Source of the DNA: Burkholderiaceae bacterium
GTDB lineage: Bacteria; Pseudomonadota; Gammaproteobacteria; Burkholderiales; Burkholderiaceae_E
Assembly: GCA_019635275.1 (NCBI GenBank)
Contig: JAHBZV010000004.1
Coordinates: forward strand, 107,054-171,053
Length of the DNA stretch: 64,000 nucleotides
Direction: 5' to 3'
The position numbers were made by a program, and so were the translations under genes. The notes under the pieces were generated by a model. That model searched no databases. It saw only the letters and a program-made list of their open reading frames with translations, and was not told the DNA's origin. This document shows positions 8,623 to 17,587 of the stretch, in pieces (position 1 is the first letter of the stretch; each line of letters opens with the position of its first letter).

Positions 8623-9594
8623 ATGGCCCAGATGGATCGCATCTACCGGATCGATCACCTGATCCGCGAACGCAAGGTGGTGCCGTTCGAAGAGCTCAGA
8701 CGCGACCTCGAGGTCTCGCGGGCGACGCTCAAACGCGACATCATGTTCATGCGCGACCGGTTCAACGCGCCGATCGTCTTCGACCGCGACCGCGGCGGTT
8801 ACTGCCTCGGCCCCGCCGGCTACGGCGGCCAGTACGCGCTGCCCGGCCTGTGGTTCAACGACCGCGAAGTCCTGGCGCTGCTCACGATGCACCGGATGCT
8901 GGTCGACCTCGACACCGGGGGGATTCTCGGTCCGCATATCCAGCCGCTCGTCGAACGACTGAAGTCGCTGATGGACACGGCCAGCCACTCGGCCGACGAA
9001 ATCATGAAGCGGGTTCGCCTGATTCCCGCGCACAACCGCCCGGTCGCCCCGAGCTGCTTCGAGGTCGTCGGAAGCGCGCTGGTCTCGCGCAAGCGCCTCG
9101 AGATCGCCTACTACACCCGCTCGCGCAACGCGCGCAGCGTGCGCGAACTGTCCCCGCAGAGGCTCGTTCACTACCGCAACGCCTGGTACCTGGACGCCTG
9201 GTGTCACCGGTCGAACTCGCTTCGGGTGTTCGCCCTCGATGCAACCGAACAGGCCCGGCTGATCGAGCGACGCGCGCACGACGTCTCGCTGGCCGAGGTC
9301 GATCGCCAGCTCGGCTCGGGCTACGGCATCTACCGCGGTCGCAAGCTCACCTGGGCCAGGCTGCGCTTCTCGGCCGACGCGGCGCGCTGGGTGCGCGCCG
9401 AGATCTGGCACCCCGACCAGAAGGGAGTCGACCTGGACGACGGCGGCTACGAGCTGCGCGTGCCCTATGGCGCCACGCCCGAGCTCGAGATGGACATCCT
9501 GCGCCACGGCGAGCACGTCGAGGTCGTCGAACCCGAATCGCTCAGGCGCAGCATCGCCGAGCGGCTCGAGCGCGCCCGCGCCGCCTATCGCTGA
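8623..9594 (+). CDS. WYL-domain transcriptional regulator (YafY family)
   Basis: 323 residues. The N-terminal winged helix (residues 4-60, IYRIDHLIRERKVVPFEELR then LEVSRATLKRDIMFMRDRF) is of the DeoR/HTH_11 type. A WYL domain lies around residues 158-205, including RLVHYRNAWYLDAWCHRSNS, and is followed by a WCX-like C-terminal extension. WYL domains are thought to sense nucleic-acid or small ligands. It starts 8 bp after the kinase stop and ends 13 bp before the DUF2868 gene, so it may be co-transcribed with either. I chose the ATG at 8623; the frame upstream of it is a shadow of the kinase gene. Confidence 0.88.
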   Translation: MAQMDRIYRIDHLIRERKVVPFEELRRDLEVSRATLKRDIMFMRDRFNAPIVFDRDRGGYCLGPAGYGGQYALPGLWFNDREVLALLTMHRMLVDLDTGGILGPHIQPLVERLKSLMDTASHSADEIMKRVRLIPAHNRPVAPSCFEVVGSALVSRKRLEIAYYTRSRNARSVRELSPQRLVHYRNAWYLDAWCHRSNSLRVFALDATEQARLIERRAHDVSLAEVDRQLGSGYGIYRGRKLTWARLRFSADAARWVRAEIWHPDQKGVDLDDGGYELRVPYGATPELEMDILRHGEHVEVVEPESLRRSIAERLERARAAYR

Positions 9595-9607
9595 TCACGA
9601 CGACGCG

Positions 9608-11131
9608 ATGACCGAGAACGACGCCCGCAACGCGCTGCTCGTGCGCGCCTTCGAAACCGCCGCCTCTCCGCAGCGGCCCTGGGGCGACGACGACCGCGAC
9701 TGGGCGTCTCGCGCAGCGGCCGAAGTCGAAGGCGAGCGGGCGAGCGCCGACGCGTTCGTCGCGCGGCGCGCGCGCCTGGCTGCGGAACGCCTGTCGACCC
9801 GCGACCCGCGCGTGCGCCGTACGCTGCGCGCGCTCGCCTGGCGACCGTGGGTCGGCTGGGCACTTGCGGTCGTCGCGTTCGGGCTCGGAGCCGCCAGCGA
9901 CGCGATCGGCGCACGCCACCGGATCAACGTGCTCGCGCCGCCGCAACTCGCGCTGATCGCCTGGAACCTCGCGATCTACGTGCTCATCGCGTCGCGCGCG
10001 CTGGCGTCGCTGGCCGGACGCGGGCCCCGGCGGCCGGGCGCGCTCACGGCCGTGCTCGCTCGCGCCGCGCACGCCGCCGGCCTGCGGCCCGAAACGGCCG
10101 GCGACTCGGCGCCGCTGGCCCGGTTCGCGGCCGACTGGGCACGCGCGAGCGCGAAGCTCAATGCGGCGCGCGTCGCGCGCGTGCTGCACGTCGGAGCGAT
10201 CGCGTTCGCCCTCGGCGCGCTCGCGGGCCTGTACGTCCGCGGACTCGGCCTGGAGTTCCGCGCCGGCTGGGAGAGCACCTTTCTCGGCGCGCCCGCGGTG
10301 CAGGCGATCCTCGAGCTCGCGCTCGGCCCCGCGTCGTGGCTCACCGGCATCGCGCTACCGGACGCCGCACGGCTCGAGGCGATGCGCTATCCCGAATCGG
10401 CGGGCGAACCCGCGGCGCCCTGGATCCACCTGTACGCAGTCACCGTGGGCCTCGCGGTCGTGTTGCCGCGGCTGCTTCTCGCCGTCGTCGATCGCTGGCG
10501 CGAACATCGACTCGCGACACGATTCCCGCTGTCGCTCGACGACGCCTACTTCGGCGCGCTCGTGCGCTCGCATCGCGGCGAGGCCGTCTCGGCCGTCGCG
10601 GTCCCGCACGTGCAGGCGCCCTCGGCGCAGGCGGTACTCGGGCTGCGCTCGATGCTCGCCGCGGTCATGGGCCCGAAGACGCAACTCGCGGTGCGCCCGC
10701 CAGTCGCGTACGGCGACGAAGAAGCGGCCGCAGGCTCGCTCGCGCCGGCCGCGTCTCCGAGGACGACGACCGCGCCCGCGCCGGGGCCGGCGCCAACGCT
10801 GGTCGTCGCGCTGATGTCGTCGACCGCCACGCCCGAGCCGCAGGCGCAGGGGGCCTTCGTCGACGCGCTGTCCGCGGCGCTACCGCCCGGCGCCTCGTTG
10901 CTGGTGCTGGTCGACGAATCCGCCTTCGCCGCGCGCTTCGGAGAGGCCGACCCGGCGGCCGCGCGCCGTCGCACGGAGCGCCGGTCGGCATGGACACGGT
11001 TCCTGGCGGCGCACGGCCGCCGGCCGCTGTTCGTCGACCTCGAGCGCGGCGACCCCGGCCTCGCCGCACGCTCGTTGCGCGAGGCGCTCGACCGCCCGGC
11101 CGGCGCCACTCCCGAGCAGGTGGCCCGTTGA
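9608..11131 (+). CDS. DUF2868 membrane protein
   Basis: 507 residues. A soluble, charged N-terminus of about 80 residues is followed by hydrophobic helices near 82-100, 115-135, 190-215 and 275-290. The remaining 200 residues are soluble and Ala/Pro-rich, with a possible nucleotide-binding-like fold (TLVVALMSSTATP). The gene overlaps the next one by one base, where the stop TGA and start ATG share the A at 11131. A DUF2868 protein directly upstream of a DUF3482 GTPase is a recurrent pair in beta- and gammaproteobacteria. The function of the pair is not established. Confidence 0.85.
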   Translation: MTENDARNALLVRAFETAASPQRPWGDDDRDWASRAAAEVEGERASADAFVARRARLAAERLSTRDPRVRRTLRALAWRPWVGWALAVVAFGLGAASDAIGARHRINVLAPPQLALIAWNLAIYVLIASRALASLAGRGPRRPGALTAVLARAAHAAGLRPETAGDSAPLARFAADWARASAKLNAARVARVLHVGAIAFALGALAGLYVRGLGLEFRAGWESTFLGAPAVQAILELALGPASWLTGIALPDAARLEAMRYPESAGEPAAPWIHLYAVTVGLAVVLPRLLLAVVDRWREHRLATRFPLSLDDAYFGALVRSHRGEAVSAVAVPHVQAPSAQAVLGLRSMLAAVMGPKTQLAVRPPVAYGDEEAAAGSLAPAASPRTTTAPAPGPAPTLVVALMSSTATPEPQAQGAFVDALSAALPPGASLLVLVDESAFAARFGEADPAAARRRTERRSAWTRFLAAHGRRPLFVDLERGDPGLAARSLREALDRPAGATPEQVAR

Positions 11132-12618
11132 TGCCGCAGACCCTCTCGCTGAGCCTCATCTCGCACACCAACGTCGGCAAGACGACGTTGGCGCGCACGC
11201 TGCTGGGCCGCGACGTGGGCGAGGTCCGCGACGAAGCGCACGTGACCGAGACGGCCGAGGCGTACCCGATGATCGAGACCGCCGACGGTGACCGCCTCGT
11301 GCTCTGGGACACGCCGGGCTTCGGCGACAGCGCCCGGCTCGCCCGCAGGCTCGCCGCTTCCGGCGAACCGATCGGCTGGTTCCTGAGCCAGGTCTGGGAT
11401 CGCTTTCGCGATCGCGCGTTCTGGTCGAGCCAGCAGGCGGTGCGCAACGTGCGCGACAGCGCCGACGTCGTGCTGTACCTGGTCAACGCGTCGGAGCAGC
11501 CCGACGGCGCCGGCTACGTCACGAGCGAGATGCAGGTGCTCGACTGGATCGGCAAGCCGGTCGTGGTGCTGCTCAACCAGATGGGGCCACCTCGCGCGCC
11601 GGCCGACGAGGCCGCGGAGGTGCAGGCGTGGCGCAGCCGGCTGGCGGGCGCGCCTCTCGTGCGCGCGGTGCTGCCACTGGACGCGTTCGCGCGCTGCTGG
11701 GTGCAGGAAGCGACGTTGCTGAGAACGATCGAGTCGGTGCTGCCGGAGCCCGCGCGCGCGGCGTGCGCGCGCCTCGTCGATCGATGGCTCGAGCGCAGCC
11801 GGGCGGTGTTCGACGCGTCGATGGCGGCGCTTGCCGAGCGCCTGGCTCGGGCGGCCGTCGACCGCGAACCCTTGCCCGATGGCGGCGTGCTCGTCCGACT
11901 GCGCGACGCCGGCGCCGCGCTGGGCGCGATGCGCGCCGAACAGGACGACGGCGGCGCGACCGCACCGAGCCGCCGGCAGGCGATGAGGCGGCTGGCCGAA
12001 AGGCTCGATGCGGACATGCGCACGAGCACCGCGCGGCTCATCGCGCTGCACGGGCTGGAAGGCCACGCTTCGGGCGAGGTGCTCGCGCGGCTCGCCGAGC
12101 ACTACTCGGTGAGCGAGCGGCTCGACGAGGGCAAGGCGGCCATGCTCGGCGGCGTCGTGACCGGCGCGCTCGCCGGCCTGAAGGCCGATCTCGTCGCCGG
12201 GGGCCTGACCTTCGGCGCCGGCATGCTCACCGGCGGCATCGTCGGGGCGCTCGGCGCATTCGGGCTCGCCCGCGGCTACAACGTCGTGCGCGGTACCCAG
12301 TCTTCCTCGGTCGCGTGGACCGACGCGGCGATGGACGAGATGGTCGCGGCGGCACTGCTCGGGTACCTCGCGGTCGCGCACTACGGACGCGGCCGCGGCG
12401 ACTGGGCCGCCTCGGAATACCCGCCGCACTGGCGCGGCGTCGTCGCCGACGTGCTCGGCAAGCGCCGTGGCGAGTTCGAGCCGATCTGGGCGTTGCGTGC
12501 CCACGCCGATGCCGAGGCTTCGCTGAAGGCGGCACTGCGCCCGGCGCTCTCGGCCGCGGCGATGGCGGTCCTCGAACGCCTCTATCCCGGGTCGGGCGGC
12601 TCGATCTCGTCGCGGTAG
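11131..12618 (+). CDS. DUF3482 GTPase, membrane-associated
   Basis: 495 residues. The G domain is at the N-terminus: G1 SHTNVGKTTL, G3 WDTPGFGD, and NQMG in place of the usual NKxD G4 motif. The middle is helical. Around residues 333-388 is a glycine-rich hydrophobic stretch (GGVVTGALAGLKADLVAGGL and further) likely to insert into the membrane, as in dynamin-like or YfjP-like GTPases. The start overlaps the DUF2868 stop, so translation is probably coupled and the two proteins likely act together. Relatives are annotated only as GTPase/DUF3482, so the role remains open. Confidence 0.87.
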   Translation: MPQTLSLSLISHTNVGKTTLARTLLGRDVGEVRDEAHVTETAEAYPMIETADGDRLVLWDTPGFGDSARLARRLAASGEPIGWFLSQVWDRFRDRAFWSSQQAVRNVRDSADVVLYLVNASEQPDGAGYVTSEMQVLDWIGKPVVVLLNQMGPPRAPADEAAEVQAWRSRLAGAPLVRAVLPLDAFARCWVQEATLLRTIESVLPEPARAACARLVDRWLERSRAVFDASMAALAERLARAAVDREPLPDGGVLVRLRDAGAALGAMRAEQDDGGATAPSRRQAMRRLAERLDADMRTSTARLIALHGLEGHASGEVLARLAEHYSVSERLDEGKAAMLGGVVTGALAGLKADLVAGGLTFGAGMLTGGIVGALGAFGLARGYNVVRGTQSSSVAWTDAAMDEMVAAALLGYLAVAHYGRGRGDWAASEYPPHWRGVVADVLGKRRGEFEPIWALRAHADAEASLKAALRPALSAAAMAVLERLYPGSGGSISSR

Positions 12619-12762
12619 CGCCCCGCCTGTGCGACAACGGCGCCGGGGCTCGCGGCCGGAACGGGCTCATTCACCCGGCTCCGGCACGACCGTCCGGCGG
12701 ACTTTCCCCTGCGACAGTCCGTCCGCGCGAGGTCGGGTGACGCGCTCTGTTATGTTCGCGCG

Positions 12763-14319
12763 ATGAGCTACACCGCCTTCCCCCTTCGCAGCAGTCCGGG
12801 CGCCCGCTCGCGTCCGTCCCTCGTCCGCCGCCCCTGGCTCGCCACGGGCGCGTGGCTCGTCGCTACCGTGCTCGCCGCCTGCGGCGGCGGGGGCACCGCC
12901 AGCGACGCCTCGAACCTCGCGCTGGCGTCCAGCGGCGCGTCTTCGGGCACGGGCTCGACCTCCGGGTCGACGACCTCCTCCGGCGGCACGACCTCCGGCG
13001 GCACCACGGGCACGCCGATCGCCACGGCAGGCTCGTGCTCGACCGCGACGGCGAGCGCGAGCGCCAACCGCGTCATCCAGGCCGACCCGAGCAACTACCT
13101 CGCGCGGGTGCGCGCGCTGGTCGCCGGCGACACGCTGGTGCTCGCGCCCGGCACCTACGACGACCCGTCGGACGTCCCGGGACTGCCGCTGTTCGACATG
13201 AACGGCACGCCGACGAAACCGATCGTGATCACCGGGCCCGAGAGCGGGCCGCGGCCGGTGCTGCTCGGCCGATCGACGCACAACACGGTGCGCCTGAGCA
13301 ACGCGAGCTACGTCGTCGTGCGCAACCTCGAGATCGACGGTCGCGACCTCGGCGGCGCCGGCGTGGCCACCCAGGGCCTCACGCACCACGTCACGATCGA
13401 GAACCTCGTGATCCGCGGGGTCGGCGGCGACCAGCAGGTCGTCGGCATCTCGACGGTGGGCTCGCCCACCTGGAACTGGGTGATCTGCGGCAACACGATC
13501 ATCGGCGCCGGCACGGGCATGTACCTGGGCAATTCGGACGGCAGCGATCCGTTCGTCGCGGGCCTGATCGAGCGAAACCTGATCCGCGACACGATCGGCT
13601 ACAACATGCAGGTCAAGCACCAGGTCGACCGCCCCGCGCTCGCCGGCATGCCCACGACGCCGCAGCGCACGGTGATCCGCCACAACGTGTTCGCGAAGTC
13701 GGGCAACAGTTCCACCGGGAGCCTGGCCCGGCCCAACGTGCTGGTCGGGCACTTCCCGCCGAGCGGCAACGGCAGCAGCGACCGCTACGAGATCTACGGC
13801 AACTTCTTCTACCAGAACCCCACCGAGGCGCTGTTCCAGGGCGAGGGCAACATCGCCTTCTACGCCAACGTGATGGTCAATGACACGGGCGACGCGGTGA
13901 ACATCCAGCCGCACCACGACGTACCGAAGGCGATCGACGTGTTCGGCAACACGGTGCTCGCGCGGGGCAGCGGCGTCAGGATCACCGGCGGCGCGACCGG
14001 TTACGCACAGCGCGCCTTCGGCAACGCAATCTTCGCGGCCTCCCCGCTGTCCGGCGGCGAGCAGCGCGACAACGTGACCGCCAGCCGCGCTTCGGCGGCG
14101 ACCTACCTGAACGCTCCGGACGCGCCGCTCGGTACCTTCGACGCGTTCCCGCGTCCTGGCGCGCTGCGCGGCACGGCGATCGACGTGTCGCCGGCCACCG
14201 GCTTCACCGACTTCGGCAAGGACTTCGGCGGACAAGCACGCGACTGGACGCTGCGCGGCGCCTATGCCGGCGAAGGCGCCAACCCCGGCTGGTTGCCGAA
14301 GCTGGAAATCAAGCCCTGA
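12763..14319 (+). CDS. Secreted lipoprotein with right-handed parallel beta-helix
   Basis: 518 residues. The N-terminus has a positively charged stretch and a hydrophobic core ending in the lipobox VLAAC (Cys40), so it is probably a lipoprotein. Residues 41-90 are a Gly/Ser/Thr-rich linker. The rest shows repeated short strands with Asn/Gly turns, such as VRLSNASYVVVRNLEI, HHVTIENLVIRGVGG and WNWVICGNTIIGAG, typical of right-handed parallel beta-helix (pectate-lyase-like) folds. An earlier start is not needed, and TATGTT lies about 14 bp upstream as a possible -10. Relatives act on polysaccharides, but no catalytic residue can be assigned by eye. Confidence 0.8.
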   Translation: MSYTAFPLRSSPGARSRPSLVRRPWLATGAWLVATVLAACGGGGTASDASNLALASSGASSGTGSTSGSTTSSGGTTSGGTTGTPIATAGSCSTATASASANRVIQADPSNYLARVRALVAGDTLVLAPGTYDDPSDVPGLPLFDMNGTPTKPIVITGPESGPRPVLLGRSTHNTVRLSNASYVVVRNLEIDGRDLGGAGVATQGLTHHVTIENLVIRGVGGDQQVVGISTVGSPTWNWVICGNTIIGAGTGMYLGNSDGSDPFVAGLIERNLIRDTIGYNMQVKHQVDRPALAGMPTTPQRTVIRHNVFAKSGNSSTGSLARPNVLVGHFPPSGNGSSDRYEIYGNFFYQNPTEALFQGEGNIAFYANVMVNDTGDAVNIQPHHDVPKAIDVFGNTVLARGSGVRITGGATGYAQRAFGNAIFAASPLSGGEQRDNVTASRASAATYLNAPDAPLGTFDAFPRPGALRGTAIDVSPATGFTDFGKDFGGQARDWTLRGAYAGEGANPGWLPKLEIKP

Positions 14320-14328
14320 CGCCACCGC

Positions 14329-14364
14329 GCCGGCGGCGATCGGCCCTGCGCCGGCGCCGCCGGC
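14329..14364 (+). terminator. GC-rich hairpin downstream of the beta-helix lipoprotein gene
   Basis: Perfect 10-bp inverted repeat (GCCGGCGGCG at 14329-14338 and CGCCGCCGGC at 14355-14364) starting 10 bp after the stop codon. No T-run follows, so it may act as a transcript-end or stability hairpin rather than a classical intrinsic terminator. Confidence 0.4.
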
Positions 14365-14548
14365 TGGCCCCGCTGACCGTCTGCGCCGGCGCCACTGCCG
14401 CCTGTCGCGTGCCCCGCCTCCCCCCGCTTGCGTGAAAGCAACGCCGCGAGCAGCATCCATACCGGATGCCGGATGAAGACGTATACTCCGGCGCAACGCG
14501 AGGCGTGCCCCGGCGGGGTTCGCCAGGCAGGTCACCGTGGAGTTCGAC

Positions 14549-14917
14549 ATGCGTTCGATCATTCAGTCTCTCGGCGTCGTTCCGATCGTGCTGGGCGCGG
14601 CCCTGGCCAGCGCACCGCTGTCCGCCTCGTCGGCGGACACGTCCAGCTTCAATCCGCACGGGTTCAAGCTGCCCACCGGCGTCTACCGCTGCGACCTGAA
14701 CCGCAGCGTGAACGTGCGCGAGGTGTCGGCCGACATGTCGTCGGCAGTCGTGCAGTTCGACAAGAAGGACTACAAGATGCACGCGGTCGGCGCACGCAGC
14801 GGCGCGCTGCGCTACGAAGACCCGCAGTCCGGGCTCGTCTGGCTGGTGATCGCCACCAAGTCGATGCTGCTCGACACGAAGCACGGGCGCCAGCTCGCCA
14901 ACGAGTGCAAGACCTGA
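14549..14917 (+). CDS. Small secreted protein, MliC/C-type lysozyme inhibitor-like
   Basis: 122 residues. Residues 1-30 are a Sec signal peptide (MRSIIQSLGVVPIVLGAALA, cleavage near SAS-AD). The mature part contains YRCD near its start, SGALRYED and a final Cys in NECKT. This layout of two cysteines with an SGxxY-like motif followed by a W-containing strand recalls the MliC/PliC lysozyme-inhibitor fold. The match is partial (VWLVIATKS replaces the usual fWxKG), so the call is tentative. The start at 14549 is chosen for GGAG eight bases upstream; a GTG at 14537 is the alternative. TATACT at 14482-14487 may be its -10 element, and a strong terminator follows. Confidence 0.6.
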   Translation: MRSIIQSLGVVPIVLGAALASAPLSASSADTSSFNPHGFKLPTGVYRCDLNRSVNVREVSADMSSAVVQFDKKDYKMHAVGARSGALRYEDPQSGLVWLVIATKSMLLDTKHGRQLANECKT

Positions 14918-14942
14918 CCCCCGCCTGATCGCCCGTCCCGAG

Positions 14943-14982
14943 CCGGGGCCGACGCATCGCGTCCGCCCCGGTTTTCTTTTTT
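14943..14982 (+). terminator. Rho-independent terminator after the MliC-like gene
   Basis: Stem arms CCGGGGC (14943-14949) and GCCCCGG (14965-14971), loop 15 nt, followed by TTTTCTTTTTT. It lies 25 bp after the stop at 14917 and closes this single-gene unit before the TetR-liv operon. Confidence 0.85.
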
Positions 14983-15072
14983 GCGCCTGCGGCGTCGCCG
15001 CCACCGGGCAAACCCCGATCGACCCGCCCTTGCGCGGCATGGCGGCATCGGCCAGACTCCGCGGAAACGGAC

Positions 15073-15086
15073 TTACCGACCAGTAA
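15073..15086. promoter_or_regulatory. Candidate TetR operator upstream of the liv/ligase operon
   Basis: TTACCGACCAGTAA is an imperfect palindrome (10 of 14 positions symmetric), ending 18 bp before the TetR start codon. The position fits autoregulation by the TetR-family protein encoded next, which would also control the six downstream genes if they share this promoter. Assigned by position and symmetry only. Confidence 0.45.
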
Positions 15087-15104
15087 CATCCCGACCGCCG
15101 GCGC

Positions 15105-15818
15105 ATGCCCGACACCGCCACGCCCGAGCCCGCGCAGTCCGAGTCCCCCTGGCCGTCGCTTCGCGACCGGCAACGCGAGCGCGCGCTCAAGCGCGAGGCA
15201 GTGCTTCGCACCGCCGCCCGCATCTTCAACGAGAAGGGGTTTCACGCCACCTCGCTCGACGAAGTGGCGGAACGGCTGAACGTCACCAAGCCGACCCTGT
15301 ACTACTACGTCGACAGCAAGGACGAGATCCTGTTCGAGTGCGTACGCACCGGGCTCGAGATGGTGCGCGCGGGCATCGACGAGGTCGCCCGGACCGGGGG
15401 ATCGGCTGCCGACAAGCTGGTCGCCTGCATGCGTGCCTACGCCCGGGTCGTGACGATGGACTTCGGCGCCTGCGTGATTCGCGTCGGCGAAGACCCCCTC
15501 CCCCCCGACAGCCGCCGTAAGCTGCGCCGGCTCAAGGCGGAGATCGATCGCGAGTTCCGCAGCCTGATCGCCAGTGGCGTCGAGGACGGCTCGCTCGCCC
15601 CCTGCGACCCGCGGATCGCGGCGTTCACGATCGCCGGTGCGCTCAGCTGGATCGGGCGGTGGTATCGCCCCGACGGCCCGCTGGGCGCCGACGAGGCGAT
15701 CGAGCGCTGCATCGCCGTACTCGCCGACGGAATCATCGCGGGTCCCCGGGGCCGCCGGCAGGCGCGCCGCGCGAGCGCCGACGCTCCAAAACGCGAAGCC
15801 GGGCGCGCCAGGCGATGA
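15105..15818 (+). CDS. TetR-family transcriptional regulator
   Basis: 237 residues. The HTH spans roughly residues 25-75 (AARIFNEKGFHATSLDEVAE and TKPTLYYYVDSKDEILFE), the canonical TetR three-helix start. The C-terminal ligand-binding domain includes GALSWIGRWYRPDGPLGADE, similar to regulators of fatty-acyl or aromatic-acyl catabolism. A basic tail of about 20 residues follows. Its stop overlaps the livG start (ATGA at 15815-15818), making it the first gene of the importer/ligase operon and probably its own repressor. The effector may be the acyl-CoA product of the ligase at the end of the operon; that is inference. Confidence 0.92.
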   Translation: MPDTATPEPAQSESPWPSLRDRQRERALKREAVLRTAARIFNEKGFHATSLDEVAERLNVTKPTLYYYVDSKDEILFECVRTGLEMVRAGIDEVARTGGSAADKLVACMRAYARVVTMDFGACVIRVGEDPLPPDSRRKLRRLKAEIDREFRSLIASGVEDGSLAPCDPRIAAFTIAGALSWIGRWYRPDGPLGADEAIERCIAVLADGIIAGPRGRRQARRASADAPKREAGRARR

Positions 15819-16669
15819 GCGTCGCCGTCGCCCGCCCCGCCGTCGCTGACGACGCGCTGCTGGAGATCGACGCGATCACGCTCGCCTTCGGCGGCGTGAA
15901 GGCGCTCGACGGCGTCGCCTTTCGCGTCGCCGAGGGTTCGATCACCTCGATCATCGGGCCCAATGGCGCAGGAAAGACCTCGCTGTTCAACACCATCTCG
16001 GGCTTCTACCGGCCTGCGTCCGGATCGATCCGCTTCGAGGGCCGCGACATCACGCGCGTCGCCGCCCCGAAGCGGGCAGCGCTCGGGCTGGCGCGCAGCT
16101 TCCAGAACATCGCGCTGTTTCGCGGCATGACCGTGCTCGACAACATCAAGCTCGGCCGGCACTGCCACCTGCGCACGAACGTGCTCGACGCGCTGGTGTA
16201 CTTCGGCCGCGCCCGGCGCGAGGAGATCGCGCTGCGCGCGGACATCGAGCAGCGCGTCATCGACTTCCTCGAAATCGACCACATCCGCCACGCGCCGGTC
16301 GCAGCGCTGTCGTACGGGCTGCAGAAGCGCGTGGAGATGGCGCGTGCACTGGCGATGCAGCCGAAGGTCCTGATGCTCGACGAGCCGGTCGCCGGGATGA
16401 ACCGCGAGGAAACAGAGGACATGGCGCGGTTCATCCTCGACCTGCGCGCCGAGTGGGGCATCACCGTCCTGATGGTCGAGCACGACATGGGCATGGTCAT
16501 GGACGTCTCCGACCACGTCGTCGTCCTGAACTTCGGCCAGGTGATCGCCGAAGGCGCGCCGTCCGAAGTCCAGAACGACCCGGAAGTCGTGCGCGCCTAC
16601 CTCGGGTCGGGCAACGTCGCCGAGCTGCGCGACAGGCTGCGGGCTGCCGCAGCGCGGAGCGCCGCGTGA
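15815..16669 (+). CDS. livG: HAAT ABC transporter ATP-binding protein, LivG type
   Basis: 284-residue ATPase of the second importer. Walker A GPNGAGKTS, Q-loop SFQNIALF, signature ALSYGLQKRVEMARAL (a non-canonical LSYGLQ instead of LSGGQ, common in LivG), Walker B VLMLDEP and switch His in VEHDMGMV. It overlaps tetR upstream (ATGA) and livH downstream (GTGA), so the operon is tightly coupled. The extra C-terminal helix (NVAELRDRLRAAAARSAA) is longer than in Escherichia coli LivG. Confidence 0.94.
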   Translation: MSVAVARPAVADDALLEIDAITLAFGGVKALDGVAFRVAEGSITSIIGPNGAGKTSLFNTISGFYRPASGSIRFEGRDITRVAAPKRAALGLARSFQNIALFRGMTVLDNIKLGRHCHLRTNVLDALVYFGRARREEIALRADIEQRVIDFLEIDHIRHAPVAALSYGLQKRVEMARALAMQPKVLMLDEPVAGMNREETEDMARFILDLRAEWGITVLMVEHDMGMVMDVSDHVVVLNFGQVIAEGAPSEVQNDPEVVRAYLGSGNVAELRDRLRAAAARSAA

Positions 16670-17550
16670 GCTTCGACTGGCTGTTCCTGCTCGAGATCTC
16701 GCTCGCCGGACTTGGCACGGGCAGCCTGTATGCGCTGACCGGGCTGGCGTTCGTGATCATCTACAAGGCCACGCGGGTCGTGAACCTGGCGATCGGCGAA
16801 ATGCTGATGATCGGCGCCTACGTGTTCTTCGCGTTCGCCGCCGGGCTCGCGCTGCCGGCCTGGGCGGCCATCGCCGGCGCGATCGTCGCCGGCGGGCTGC
16901 TCGGCGCGATCGTCGAGCGCACGATGATCCGGCCGATGCTTGGCGAGCCGCCGATCTCGGTCTTCATGGTGACGGTGGGGCTGGCCTCGATCCTGGTGGG
17001 CGTCGTCGAGCTGATCTGGACCGCCGACCCGCGCCGCCTGCCCGAGTTCATGCCGTCCGATCCCATCTTCGTCGGCGAGGCCTTCGTCTCGCCGAAGGTC
17101 TTCTACGGATTCGTCGTCGCCGCCGTCCTGATGGCGGCGGTGCTCGCGGTGTTCCGCTTCTGGCGCGGCGGCGTCGCGCTGCGCGCCACCGCGTCGGACC
17201 AGAAGGCCGCGTATTCGATGGGCATCGACGTGCCGCGCGTGTTCTCGCTCGCGTGGACCGCTGCCGGCATGATCGCCGCCGTGGCGGGCATCGTGGTCGG
17301 CGCGATCGGCGGCATCTCGTCGACGATGGGGATCTTCGGCCTGTCGGTGCTGGTCGTCGTGATCTTCGGCGGGCTGGACAGCATCGCCGGCGCGCTGGTC
17401 GGGGGCCTGTTCATCGGCCTGGTCGAAGCGCTCGCCGGCGCCTACCTCGGCGGCGAGTTCAAGGTGCTAGCCACGTTCGTGCTGCTCGTGCTGATCCTGA
17501 TGGTCAGGCCTTACGGGCTGTTCGGAACCCGGGAGATCGAACGCCTGTGA
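16666..17550 (+). CDS. livH: HAAT ABC transporter permease, LivH type
   Basis: 294-residue inner-membrane permease. It starts with the GTG at 16666, which overlaps the livG stop (GTGA). Typical LivH features are GLGTGSLYALTGLAFVIIYK, VVNLAIGEMLMIGAYVFF and the C-terminal VRPYGLFG. It should form the channel with the LivM-type protein 37 bp downstream. It is clearly divergent in sequence from the livH at 850, so the two importers are not recent duplicates. Confidence 0.93.
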   Translation: MSFDWLFLLEISLAGLGTGSLYALTGLAFVIIYKATRVVNLAIGEMLMIGAYVFFAFAAGLALPAWAAIAGAIVAGGLLGAIVERTMIRPMLGEPPISVFMVTVGLASILVGVVELIWTADPRRLPEFMPSDPIFVGEAFVSPKVFYGFVVAAVLMAAVLAVFRFWRGGVALRATASDQKAAYSMGIDVPRVFSLAWTAAGMIAAVAGIVVGAIGGISSTMGIFGLSVLVVVIFGGLDSIAGALVGGLFIGLVEALAGAYLGGEFKVLATFVLLVLILMVRPYGLFGTREIERL

Positions 17551-17587
17551 CGCCCCTTCGCAGCCCCCTTTCCTTCGCGAGCTGCCG

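Noticed and set aside
12667-14562. 631-codon minus-strand frame opposite the beta-helix lipoprotein
   Set aside because: The plus strand has a lipobox, repeat strands and no conflicting signals. The minus frame has no domain-like pattern and runs through the intergenic hairpin.
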